Source of the DNA: Chloroflexota bacterium | Lineage (GTDB): Bacteria > Chloroflexota > UBA11872 > VXNJ01 | Assembly (NCBI GenBank): GCA_026707405.1 | Contig: JAPOWW010000021.1 | Span: 188,841-252,840 of the forward strand | Length of the DNA: 64,000 nt | Reading direction: 5' to 3' | Shown: piece after piece, positions 33,735 through 41,464 of the stretch | Layout: each line of letters starts with the position of its first letter | How positions within the stretch are numbered: position 1 is the first letter of the stretch | Translations under genes and position numbers: made by a program | The notes under the pieces: generated by a model | Seen by the model: the letters and a program-made list of their open reading frames with translations, nothing else | Databases searched by the model: none | Told to the model about the DNA's origin: nothing

Positions 33735-35345
33735 GTGGAGATTACCAACCGGCGGATACTGAGAATAGTCATCGTGGCCACCGGCCTGGCGGTGCTGCTC
33801 ATGATGCTCCCGAAGGCCGCGACCGCGGATCACCTTGGCCCCAATACACGTAGTTCCTACGAAGAGTTCCGCCGTGATTGCACGCGATTCTTCAATGGTG
33901 AGATCCCGCCGGATGGCAGTTACGGACCGCCGTCGGAGCCTCCGCCGTCCAGCAACATTTACATCCGTTACTACGATCCCGTAAAGAAGTGGCACTATGA
34001 ATGCCAGATGTATCACCCCGACTGGGAAGGCTGGGGTCCCCCCAACACGTTTCATTCCAACTCGGCCCCAGACGCCCCGCCCGATGATGGCGGCGGCGGT
34101 GGAGGTGGCGGTGGCGACGGCGCTAGCGGCAGCGGCGGCGGAGGTGGCGGCGGAGGCGGTGGCGGTGACGTCGGGCTCCGCCAGGTCAAGCCGCCCGATC
34201 TACAGGTCGACCTGACTGTCGAGGCAGAGCCGGTCGCGGTGGGCGGAACGGTCACCTACAACGTAAAGATCACCAACAACACCGACGGGACGATGACCGG
34301 CCTCCGGTGGCGGGACAAGACGTCCGGTGGTGGGTGGACGAATCTCGACGACCTCGAAGCTAGTAAATCCGTCACGGTGAGCGGCAGCTTCGGTCCTGTG
34401 CAGACGATGCACCTGCCGGGCATCATCCTGACCGTGGCGGCGGACAGCGACCAGACGGAGGAACGCCCGGCCAGCCGCTACGTGCAGCTCGTCCCGGCGG
34501 CTGTGCAGGGTACGCAAGGTACGCGGAGTACGCGGGCGGCGGCACCGCAGAGGACGCCGGTGGTGACAACCGCCGAACCGTCGGGACCGTTCGCGACGCC
34601 GTCGGTTCTCTCGCTGCGGGTCGAGCGGGTGACGTACACGGCCCCGGACATCCACCTCGGGCATAACATCGCCGATTACATGGTGACGCTGCCCGACGGC
34701 GAAGAGGTGGCCTGCAACTTCCTTGGTCACTACGACGCTACCGGCGGTCTGACGCGTTGGGGACATGCGATCTCCGACGTGATCGAGGAAATGCCGGGGA
34801 CGCTGACGCAGTACTACCAGAAGGGCGCGGCGGACTGCCATCCGGTGTACGCGAAGACGTGGGTTACGGAGCCGCGACTGGTGTGGGACTACATAGGCGG
34901 CGGGAAGGGCGGCGCGCCGGACCTGGGCACAGAGCCGGGCCTTGTGAGCGAGCAGCCGGGGGTCCTGCTGTGGTGGGGACACCGGATATCCGACTACGCG
35001 ATCGACGGGACGGAGGTGGGCTTCAGGGGCTACTTTGACGCGCTGGGCGGTACGCAGTCGTTCGGCTATCCGAAGACCGACGCGCGCATCGACAACCACC
35101 CGCAGGCGGTGCTGAGACTCCCGAACACGGACACGGCGGTGATCCGGCAGTACTTCCAGGCGGCGGTGCTGGAGTATCACCCGGCTGACGAGCTGCAGCC
35201 CGTGAAGACGGCGCTGCTGGGCGACCTGGTGCGGAACATGCGCTACCCGCGTGAGTCGTATCTGGCATTCGGCGCGTTCGAGACGGCGCCGAAGCGCAGT
35301 GTTGGCGAAACGTACACTCCCGAGCGGGCGGTGTTCCCGCCGTAG
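33735..35345 (+). CDS. Secreted protein with Gly-rich linker, CARDB/DUF11-like domain and LGFP-like repeats
   Basis: A 536-residue exported protein. Residues 1-32 form a signal peptide ending AATA. A Cys-containing head (C50, C92) is followed by a Gly-rich linker (about 117-146), then a beta-sandwich DLQVDLTVEAEPVAVGGTVT-type domain (about 152-245) of the CARDB/DUF11 kind. The C-terminal half has repeats with YYQKGAADCHP, FGYPKTD and YFQAAVLEYHP, as in LGFP-type surface proteins of Chloroflexota. GTG 33735 has GGAGAG 4 bases upstream. It is read from the PhoB-box promoter through the structured leader, so it is the best candidate target of the neighbouring one-piece kinase. Likely extracellular or wall-associated; function unknown. 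Confidence 0.82.
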   Translation: MEITNRRILRIVIVATGLAVLLMMLPKAATADHLGPNTRSSYEEFRRDCTRFFNGEIPPDGSYGPPSEPPPSSNIYIRYYDPVKKWHYECQMYHPDWEGWGPPNTFHSNSAPDAPPDDGGGGGGGGGDGASGSGGGGGGGGGGGDVGLRQVKPPDLQVDLTVEAEPVAVGGTVTYNVKITNNTDGTMTGLRWRDKTSGGGWTNLDDLEASKSVTVSGSFGPVQTMHLPGIILTVAADSDQTEERPASRYVQLVPAAVQGTQGTRSTRAAAPQRTPVVTTAEPSGPFATPSVLSLRVERVTYTAPDIHLGHNIADYMVTLPDGEEVACNFLGHYDATGGLTRWGHAISDVIEEMPGTLTQYYQKGAADCHPVYAKTWVTEPRLVWDYIGGGKGGAPDLGTEPGLVSEQPGVLLWWGHRISDYAIDGTEVGFRGYFDALGGTQSFGYPKTDARIDNHPQAVLRLPNTDTAVIRQYFQAAVLEYHPADELQPVKTALLGDLVRNMRYPRESYLAFGAFETAPKRSVGETYTPERAVFPP

Positions 35346-35515
35346 CCGGCGGCGGCTCAAGAGATTTGAGGAACTTGCCGGAAGCGGTCGAACGCCTTGC
35401 GATTCCTCCGGCGGCCGCACCCCGGCTGCCGGTCGTCAGGCTCCGGACCGATGCAGGGACACAAAGCGGCACACGATAGTCCTATTCAAAGTTGACTATG
35501 GTTTTTTGCCTAAAA

Positions 35516-35580
35516 GTCACCTTAACGTTATCGAATATAAGGGAAGAGTCACCATAGCGTCACTTCTAAGGCAGTACAAT
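35516..35580 (+). promoter_or_regulatory. Tandem PhoB-like boxes and -10 element, copy B
   Basis: Half-sites at 35516 (GTCA), 35527 (GTTA), 35548 and 35559 (GTCA) repeat the 11/21/11 spacing of copy A, and TACAAT at 35575-35580 is the same 27 bases after the third half-site. The sequence between half-sites has diverged, so the half-sites and -10 stand out as conserved. Confidence 0.65.
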
Positions 35581-35583
35581 ACG

Positions 35584-36010
35584 GCGCTAGGGAGGTTCCA
35601 GGTTTCGACTCGCGACCGGGTCGGATGCCTCATGGAGAGATCTTCACGCCGGTCGCTTTCCGAGAACTTCCGTAGTCATATGCGTTGAGGGTGTGGGGGT
35701 GCGCCATGCCGGGTTCCGGCCATTTCGGAAAGCCGGCGATGCGAGCTTCACATATCGGAGGATCGAGGAGAGCCGATGCGACCAGACTCTCATCCCTTGA
35801 CTGCAATGCGGGAACTCACGGGAGCATCGCGGGCGGATGCCGGAAAAGCCATTCCGACCATCCCTCTGTATGGGACCAGCGGGATCCGCCGGATGCCGGC
35901 AAGGCCACCTCTCAGGGCCGATTCGACTCTCGGGTCCTGTTTGGCGGGGGGTGGGGTGGCGCTTCCCTGGAGGCGCGTGCATCAACCTCTTCAGGCGCTG
36001 CCCCGCCCCT
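35584..36010 (+). ncRNA. Structured leader RNA, copy B
   Basis: The first 47 bases equal copy A. The terminal stem pairs 35948-35962 with 35995-36009: 15 continuous pairs allowing three G:U. Relative to copy A it has two compensatory A:U to G:C changes and three one-sided wobble changes, with no broken pair. CTTCTTC follows, then AAGGGA and TTG 36047. The second and third stems of copy A are missing. Confidence 0.6.
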
Positions 36011-36036
36011 TCTTCAACTGGATTCCGAGGAAGTAA
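35776..36036 (+). CDS. Possible small leader protein, copy B
   Basis: An 86-codon frame starting MRPDSHPLTAMREL with the same GAGGAGAG ribosome site as copy A. It shares the TSGIRRMP and PPLRADSTL stretches with copy A but a different C-terminus (WRRVHQPLQALPRPFF). It ends 10 bases before the next gene, so translational coupling is possible. Confidence 0.35.
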   Translation: MRPDSHPLTAMRELTGASRADAGKAIPTIPLYGTSGIRRMPARPPLRADSTLGSCLAGGGVALPWRRVHQPLQALPRPFFNWIPRK

Positions 36037-36046
36037 GGGATCTGAG

Positions 36047-36217
36047 TTGGACGATATCGCCGCCGGGGTCCTGCTGTACGAAATGCGGGACACATTCGGA
36101 CTTCTGCGTTCCAAGACGCACATCTCGCGCCATGAAACCCGGATCCGATATCAGAGTCTCGGTCGCGTAGAACAGCGCTTCGATCATGTCGAGGCGCGGC
36201 TGCGTCGGGAGGAGTAG
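36047..36217 (+). CDS. Small hypothetical protein, 56 residues
   Basis: TTG 36047 has AAGGGA 6 bases upstream and opens MDDIAAGVLLYEMRDTFGLL, followed by a basic/acidic helical tail ending EARLRREE. It looks like a short helical protein. It is the first gene downstream of leader copy B and 58 bases before the zinc-ribbon gene. No family recognised. Confidence 0.45.
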   Translation: MDDIAAGVLLYEMRDTFGLLRSKTHISRHETRIRYQSLGRVEQRFDHVEARLRREE

Positions 36218-36275
36218 ACCGATTTTCGAGAGCTTTAGAGACAAGCTGTTCGGCTCGCTCAAAAAAGGCCGCAAG

Positions 36276-36485
36276 ATGACCTGTCCCATATGCGGTGGGT
36301 CCAAGTGGAAGGCGATGGATGGCGAGATCAGCCCGCCGTTTAAGTCATGGGGTCCCATGGAGCGTCCGAAGGGCGTCTCACGACGAGCCAAGCCAGTTAT
36401 GCCTCTGGTACCGATGGTGTGCCGGAATTGCGCTTACACGGCGATGTTCTTGGCAGCGGAATATGAGGGAGTCGCACCTAGGTGA
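36276..36485 (+). CDS. Small zinc-ribbon protein
   Basis: A 69-residue protein with a CPICGG knuckle near the N-terminus and CRNC in a VPMVCRNCAYTAMFLA segment near residues 47-62, spaced as a four-Cys zinc ribbon of the kind found in many small bacterial proteins of unknown role. ATG 36276 is the natural start just before the first knuckle; an upstream GTG/ATG reading to 36186 adds basic residues. It probably shares the transcript of leader copy B. Confidence 0.6.
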   Translation: MTCPICGGSKWKAMDGEISPPFKSWGPMERPKGVSRRAKPVMPLVPMVCRNCAYTAMFLAAEYEGVAPR

Positions 36486-36548
36486 GCGCACTTTCAACCA
36501 CTGTTTACCCACATTCTGTTTTGGCCACCTGTCAGGGCACGACCGTGA

Positions 36549-36770
36549 CGGCCGGCCCTGTTTGGCGGGGAGCGGAGTGACTTGCCCTCTGGAGCCTCTA
36601 CATCACTTCCAGGCTGTCACCTCGCTCATCAGAGCGGGTATCCCCAATTGGGTGTTGACCGCACAGCAATGCACGGGGATACCCGCTCACCGGGGCGAGA
36701 CGTTGTTCTCGGCGATGTCATGCGCCGGAAGAAAGGGGCAGAGTCTCGCCCACCTTTGAATCGATTGGCC
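36549..36770 (+). ncRNA. Structured RNA repeat, partial copy C
   Basis: This block aligns over about 220 bases with 33506-33725 and keeps all three stems: 36570-36581 with 36616-36627 (one G:U, one mismatch), 36632-36645 with 36675-36688 (14 perfect pairs) and 36693-36701 with 36743-36751 (9 pairs). The PhoB boxes and the 5' half are absent and no gene follows on this strand, so it may be a relic or a trans-acting RNA. Confidence 0.5.
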
Positions 36771-36868
36771 TAGATGACTGGCTGGCCGGCTAGTCGTGGG
36801 GCTGAGGCTCTTCCAGAGTTGATCCTCAACCACTGAATTCGACGGATCCGGCGGGGCTCGACCGTGCC

Positions 36869-38056
36869 TTACTGGTGACGGACTCCCCTGTAGGGATGCT
36901 CGGGGTCCAGGAGATCGCCGTCGGCAAACCGGCTGGCCCGGAAAGCCCCGATCGGGTGGCGTTTGCTGTCTCCGTGCAGAACCAGCTCGGCTACCATCCG
37001 CCCCACCACCGGCGACAGCTTGAAGCCGTGTCCGCTGAAACCGACCGCCCAGTACAGCCCATCCACAGCTCCCGACTTGTCGAGAATCGGGTTGGCGTCG
37101 GGCGTTATGTCGTAGAGCGAGCCGTATCCCCCCAGCGGCGTTGCCGCGCCAAAGTCGGGAATGCGCAGCTTGGCCCGATCCCAGAATCCCATGATCGTGT
37201 CGTGGTCGGCGTTCAGGCCGAAAGCATCCGGGTTCACGATCTCGTTCAAGTCTTCCAAGGCTTGACCTCCCACCAGCGTTTTGAACCCGGAATTAACCCG
37301 CAGGTAGGCGCCGGTAATGAAGTCGATCACGATCGCGGTCAGCGACTCCAAAGACGGCGGGCGCCGCAAGTGCACCATCTGCACCCTGAGGGGCGTGATC
37401 GGAAGGGTCTCGCCCAGCGGCGCGGCAAGCTGGTTTGCCCAGGGGCCGGTCGCCACCACGACAGCGTCCGTCGAGATAGACCCGTCCTCCGTCTCCACGC
37501 CGACTACGCGTCCGCCCGCGACCCGGACGCCCGTGACCGCGCATCCGGTCACGATCTCGCCGCCTCGGCGCCTGGCCTGCTCGGCGTATGCGTAAGTCGT
37601 GGCCATTGGATCGGCATGACCGGAGGTCGGCTCGTAGGTTCCGAGAGCGACGCCGTCGGTGCATACCTGCGGGACGATCTCCGACACCTCGGCCGGAGTG
37701 ATGGTGTGGATGTTCACTCCGAGGTCCCGGTTCATTTGGACGTTGGCCCGCACCGCCGCGGCGTCCTCTTCCCCGAACAGCAGCACCCTGCCGGTCTCGA
37801 TGAACCGCGCGTCGCCCCCAACCGCGTCCGCGAAATTGTGGAAGATCTCGCTGGCCTCCATCGCCATCTTCACCAGTACCGGGTGCTGGTAGTGTTCGCG
37901 GATCATCGCGCCCGACCTCCCAGTCGCGCCGCCCGCCAGGTGCCCCTTTTCCAGCAGCAGAACCTTGCCGGCCCCCATTCGCGTCAGGTGCATCGCGATA
38001 CTGGTGCCGTTGACGCCGCCCCCGATGACGACCACATCCGCTGATCTACGGGTCAT
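36869..38056 (-). CDS. FAD-dependent amine/amino-acid oxidoreductase (DadA/sarcosine-oxidase-like)
   Basis: A 395-residue DAO-family flavoprotein. The dinucleotide-binding motif is VVVIGGGVNGTSIA near 8-21, the GRSGAMIREHY stretch near 45-57 resembles the flavin-attachment region of the sarcosine oxidase group, VVVATGPWANQL near 195-206 is the second FAD motif and GFSGHGFKLSP near 340-350 the C-terminal signature. Such enzymes oxidise glycine, sarcosine, D-amino acids or related amines. It is alone on the strand next to leader copy C; the catabolic genes further right may share its role. Substrate not predictable. Confidence 0.88.
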   Translation of the reverse strand: MTRRSADVVVIGGGVNGTSIAMHLTRMGAGKVLLLEKGHLAGGATGRSGAMIREHYQHPVLVKMAMEASEIFHNFADAVGGDARFIETGRVLLFGEEDAAAVRANVQMNRDLGVNIHTITPAEVSEIVPQVCTDGVALGTYEPTSGHADPMATTYAYAEQARRRGGEIVTGCAVTGVRVAGGRVVGVETEDGSISTDAVVVATGPWANQLAAPLGETLPITPLRVQMVHLRRPPSLESLTAIVIDFITGAYLRVNSGFKTLVGGQALEDLNEIVNPDAFGLNADHDTIMGFWDRAKLRIPDFGAATPLGGYGSLYDITPDANPILDKSGAVDGLYWAVGFSGHGFKLSPVVGRMVAELVLHGDSKRHPIGAFRASRFADGDLLDPEHPYRGVRHQ

Positions 38057-38224
38057 ATTTCAACTCCTTGGCGAAGCGCTTGATCGGATTGTATGGATCA
38101 CGCGCCCAGCCTGTATAGCAGCGGTACATCGCCACTCTCCGCGAAGCGATATGTGCCCGTGGCGCCACCGTAAGCTTGATTGCGCCCCCTTACTGTTTTA
38201 ACCTTTCGGTAAGGAGATACGCGC

Positions 38225-38467
38225 GTGATCGTCAAAATCACTTCCAAACGTCAGGTCACCTTTCCCGCAAAAGTGCTTGACGCCCTCGGCGTAAAGCCAG
38301 GCGATCAACTCGAAATCGAGAAAGGTCCGCACGGCTTCATCATCCGCCCCCGCCGCATCAACCCAACCCTGCTCGCGCCGCTGCGGGGCAAGCTGTCTCC
38401 CACCCAGACTCCCTTCGACCTCCAGGCCTTCCGCGATCAGCCCCATGACCCAGCGCTACGGGATTGA
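38225..38467 (+). CDS. vapB: AbrB/MazE-type antitoxin (VapB-like)
   Basis: An 80-residue swapped-hairpin AbrB protein: KITSKRQVTFPAKVLDALGVKPGDQLEIE is the DNA-binding core, here seen as ITSKRQVTFPAKV then GVKPGD. The Pro-rich tail would wrap the toxin. GTG 38225 has AAGGAG 10 bases upstream. Its 3' end overlaps the PIN toxin start by 23 bases. It should repress its own promoter and inhibit the toxin. Confidence 0.87.
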   Translation: MIVKITSKRQVTFPAKVLDALGVKPGDQLEIEKGPHGFIIRPRRINPTLLAPLRGKLSPTQTPFDLQAFRDQPHDPALRD

Positions 38468-38843
38468 TACCTTCATTCTCGTTCGCCTGCTAACTGGCGA
38501 GCCCGCAGCCGACTTCGACTACTGCGTGGGGAAGCTCACCGGGTTGATTCAGGATTCCGCCGCTGAAATCTTCGCCTCCAACCAGGTCATCGGGGAAGCC
38601 TACGTGGCCGTTCAGCATCACTATGGCGTGACCAAGGCCGACGCGCGCTCCGGTCTGATCGACGTTCTAAGTAGCGGGCTGGTCGCTCCTCTCAATGGAA
38701 CTATCGTGAATGAGGCACTGAAGGCTTCTGACAGTCCCGGTCTGCTCGACCGGCTGATCGCCGACGACTATCACCGCGACGGTTTGGAGACTCTGACGCT
38801 GGATCGCAGGATGTCGCGTATTCCGCAAGTCCGCCGCCTCTGA
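38445..38843 (+). CDS. vapC: PIN-domain toxin ribonuclease
   Basis: A 132-residue PIN protein: D8 in GIDTFILVRL, E46-like Glu in QVIGEAYVAVQ, the D in DDYHRDG near 108 and D121-type Asp in LTLDRRMSR supply the acidic site. It overlaps the antitoxin by 23 bases, giving translational coupling. It ends facing the next PIN toxin, which is read from the other strand. Confidence 0.82.
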   Translation: MTQRYGIDTFILVRLLTGEPAADFDYCVGKLTGLIQDSAAEIFASNQVIGEAYVAVQHHYGVTKADARSGLIDVLSSGLVAPLNGTIVNEALKASDSPGLLDRLIADDYHRDGLETLTLDRRMSRIPQVRRL

Positions 38844-38908
38844 GCTGCGGTTATAAGGCCGAACCCTTAGACCGCTTCTCCGATTTCGTTGCCGCGCTGA
38901 CGAGGATG

Positions 38909-38926
38909 TTCCCGCTTTCGCGGGAA
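38909..38926. terminator. Hairpin between two convergent toxin genes
   Basis: TTCCCGCTTTCGCGGGAA forms a perfect 7-bp stem with a 4-base loop midway between two convergent genes. A weak T/A-rich run follows, so it may act as a two-way terminator. Confidence 0.5.
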
Positions 38927-38960
38927 TTATGGTAGAGATGGGGGAAGCGGGTCGGCTCGT

Positions 38961-39359
38961 CTATCCTCCCTTGGATTCATAGATTCGCAGCTCTGTATGG
39001 CGCGCGAGGACGGCAAAATCGGCGTCGTTGTGTAGAACCGGCACGCCGGCGCGTATGGCTACGGAGGCGATCAGACAGTCGATCAGCCTGCGAACGGTCT
39101 CCCCTTGGCTTCGGCAGCGCCGGTAAAGCGCGGCGGCATCCTCATAGTCGGTCGCGCGCATCGGTATCAGCGCCGCCCGCGCCAGCAGCCGCCGGAGGCT
39201 GAGCAGATGCGAGTCATCCCGCGCCCCGGCGAACACCTCCATCCGTACAGGGTCGCAGATGGCGACCTCGCGCTCCAACAACTCGTCGACGAGATCGCAG
39301 ACCGGAGACCCGGTGTCTCGAAGGAACTCTATCCAGGCTGAAGTGTCAACCAGGATCAC
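38961..39359 (-). CDS. vapC: PIN-domain toxin ribonuclease
   Basis: A 132-residue PIN protein opening ILVDTSAWIEFL (D5), with E44-type Glu in PVRMEVFAG, D98-type Asp in RLIDCLIASVA and D116 region HNDADFAVLA. All four acidic positions are present. GTG 39359 overlaps the antitoxin stop as GTGA, so the pair is translationally coupled. Upstream extension to 39563 would read out of the antitoxin gene and is rejected. Confidence 0.87.
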   Translation of the reverse strand: MILVDTSAWIEFLRDTGSPVCDLVDELLEREVAICDPVRMEVFAGARDDSHLLSLRRLLARAALIPMRATDYEDAAALYRRCRSQGETVRRLIDCLIASVAIRAGVPVLHNDADFAVLARHTELRIYESKGG

Positions 39360-39559
39360 CGGGGGCGGCTGGAACGCATCTCGTCGAGGTCGCCTTCCCA
39401 GCCGATCCCTCGGAGCGCGCGTGCCTCGTCGACGGACAAGGGTTCGGCCGCCAGCGTCCGCAGCGCGAAGTTGATCGCCTCGCGCTTGGTCGGGAGCTGA
39501 TAACGCCGCATCACTTCGGCGCACGCCCGATCGTCGATGTCTACATTGGTGCGGGACAT
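39356..39559 (-). CDS. vapB: VapB-family antitoxin (type II, ribbon-helix-helix-like)
   Basis: A 67-residue protein MSRTNVDIDD...MRRYQLPTKREAINFALRTLA, the DNA-binding pattern of VapB/DUF2191-type antitoxins, then the toxin-binding segment ALRGIGWEGDLDEMR. ATG 39559 is used; ATG 39565 is two residues longer. GTATCCT lies just before the start, so the transcript may be leaderless. Confidence 0.85.
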   Translation of the reverse strand: MSRTNVDIDDRACAEVMRRYQLPTKREAINFALRTLAAEPLSVDEARALRGIGWEGDLDEMRSSRPR

Positions 39560-39801
39560 ACACATAGGATACACAATTGAGTGCCTTGGGTAGGGTTCGT
39601 GGTTGACCGAATTGGATTCCAGTCGGTTCCCAAGCGGCATCTGGCGGTCCTCGAGTCCGTCAAATATTCGGCCAGTATTCGCCTAACATCCAAGCAACCC
39701 GGGCCTGATTTGAGCCGTCCCATCCGGCGGACGACCGACGCGACATGTGATGGAAAATCTGGCCCGTGAGGCTTACTTGCGGGTTGCGGTCAGACTCGCA
39801 A

Positions 39802-41409
39802 TCACTCGATTTCGACCAGCGCCAGGTGCTTTTGCTCGAACGGCTCGAAGCGAGCGCCGGGCATCGTTAGCGCGTGATCGGGACTCAATCCCTCCACGAA
39901 CTCCCGGTCGTGCGAGACAGCGATGACGCTCCCCCCATAGTTCTTTAGCGAGTCGAGCAGACGCTGTTTTGACGCCTTGTCCAGGTTGCTGGTCGGCTCG
40001 TCGAGGATGAACAGGTTGCAGCCGGTCAACATCAGCTTGGCCAGCGCCAGCCGGACCTTCTCGCCGCCGGAGAGCGTTTTCGCCGGTCGAAAGGCGTGGT
40101 CGGCTGACAGCAAGAACTGGGCAAGCAAGGATCGGATCTCGGTCTCGCCGCCCTCGACGAGCGGACGGACCTGGTCGAAAGGGGTAACCTCCGCCAGCTC
40201 GTCCTCGATCTCCTGCGAGTAGTAGCCGGGCACGACGTTGTAACCAAGCTCGACGAGGCCGGAGTCGGCCTGCATCTCGCCGGAGATGATCCTGAGCAGC
40301 GTCGTCTTTCCGGCCCCGTTCACGCCGATGACCGCCAGCCGCTGCCCGCGCTCAAGCTGGAACCGAACGTCGCTCAAAACATGATTGGAGCCGTAGCTCT
40401 TGCAGACCGACTCGACCTCGATGACAACCCGGCCGCTCCGAGGCGCGGGCGGGATCTTAACCGCGATGGATTTTGGGTCCCTGGCGATCTTCGGCAAGTC
40501 GGCCTGCATTCGCGCTACGCGGCGGTCGAATACCTTCGCCCGACGGGCCATCTTCTCGGTCTTGCCGCGAAAGCTGTCGGCCTGCGACTGCAGGCGGCGG
40601 ATCTTGGCGAGCTGACGGTCGCGAGTCTTGCCTAAGGCGACCTTCTCCCTCGCGCTGGTCTCCAGGTATTTGGTGTAACTCCCTTTATATTGATGAACAG
40701 TGTGTCCGACCGGGTCGATCTCAAATACCCGCGAGATCGACTTGTCGAGCAGCCGCATGTCGTGCGACACGAGCAGCACGGCGGCGTTTAGCCGGGCCAG
40801 GTAGTCCATCAGCCAACCGACCCCGTTCTCGTCGAGGTGGTTGGTCGGCTCGTCGAGGAGCAGCAGGTCGGCGCTAGACATGAGAACCCGCGCCATCTCC
40901 AGCCGCGTCCGCTCTCCCGCCGAGAGATCGCCTACCCTGCGGTCGAGCTCCACGTAGTCCAGCCCCAGGCCGTTGAGCATCACCCCGGCGTCGGCCTCGA
41001 TCTTGTAGCCGCCCTGGTGCCGGTATCGCTCTTCGAGCGCTCCGTACTCTTCCACGGCCCGGTCGAGATCGGAGGAATCCACGTCGACGAGAGCCTTCTC
41101 GGCTGCGGCAAGCTCGCGAGCCAGACCCGCCAGCGGGCTGCCGGAAGCGGCCACGTCGCGGACCGTGGCATCGTCGCCGAACCGCCGGCCCAGCTTCGGC
41201 TCCTGGGGAAGGTAGGCCAGCTTCTTTGGACGGATTACCGAGCCTGCTTCCGGTTCGAGCCTTCCGGCGGCGATCTGCAAGAGAGTCGTCTTGCCCGATC
41301 CGTTGACGCCGGCCAGTCCCGCCTTCTCGGTCGGGCCTATCGAAAGCGACGCGCCTTCAAGGACGCGCAACGCCCCGCGGCGGATGTAAATGTCGTCAAG
41401 TTTGAGCAA
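39802..41409 (-). CDS. ABC-F family ATPase
   Basis: A 535-residue soluble protein with two ABC domains in one chain and no membrane part. Domain 1 has Walker A GVNGSGKTT near 34-42, signature LSAGERTRLEMA and Walker B LLLLDEPTNHLD; domain 2 has GVNGAGKTT, LSGGEKVRLALA and LFILDEPTSNLD. Between them is the charged helical linker (about 245-320) that reaches the ribosomal peptidyl-transferase site in ABC-F proteins. The family assists translation of difficult peptides or protects ribosomes from antibiotics; the linker cannot be classed by eye. TTG 41409 starts MLKLDDIYI without a Shine-Dalgarno. Confidence 0.92.
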   Translation of the reverse strand: MLKLDDIYIRRGALRVLEGASLSIGPTEKAGLAGVNGSGKTTLLQIAAGRLEPEAGSVIRPKKLAYLPQEPKLGRRFGDDATVRDVAASGSPLAGLARELAAAEKALVDVDSSDLDRAVEEYGALEERYRHQGGYKIEADAGVMLNGLGLDYVELDRRVGDLSAGERTRLEMARVLMSSADLLLLDEPTNHLDENGVGWLMDYLARLNAAVLLVSHDMRLLDKSISRVFEIDPVGHTVHQYKGSYTKYLETSAREKVALGKTRDRQLAKIRRLQSQADSFRGKTEKMARRAKVFDRRVARMQADLPKIARDPKSIAVKIPPAPRSGRVVIEVESVCKSYGSNHVLSDVRFQLERGQRLAVIGVNGAGKTTLLRIISGEMQADSGLVELGYNVVPGYYSQEIEDELAEVTPFDQVRPLVEGGETEIRSLLAQFLLSADHAFRPAKTLSGGEKVRLALAKLMLTGCNLFILDEPTSNLDKASKQRLLDSLKNYGGSVIAVSHDREFVEGLSPDHALTMPGARFEPFEQKHLALVEIE

Positions 41410-41464
41410 AGTGCGATCACTGTTTCGATTGGGTTCCTGGATCGAGTTTATCGATCCATCGGCA

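Larger units (their letters stand above)
35346..36046. other. Long intergenic region holding leader copy B
   Basis: After a degenerate 150-base stretch with nothing recognisable, this region holds the duplicated promoter (35516-35580), the leader RNA (35584-36010) and its small ORF (35776-36036). Confidence 0.6.

Noticed and set aside
38961-39563. PIN toxin extended to 39563
   Set aside because: The extra 68 codons read the antitoxin gene in another frame and have no PIN homology; the GTGA overlap start is better.
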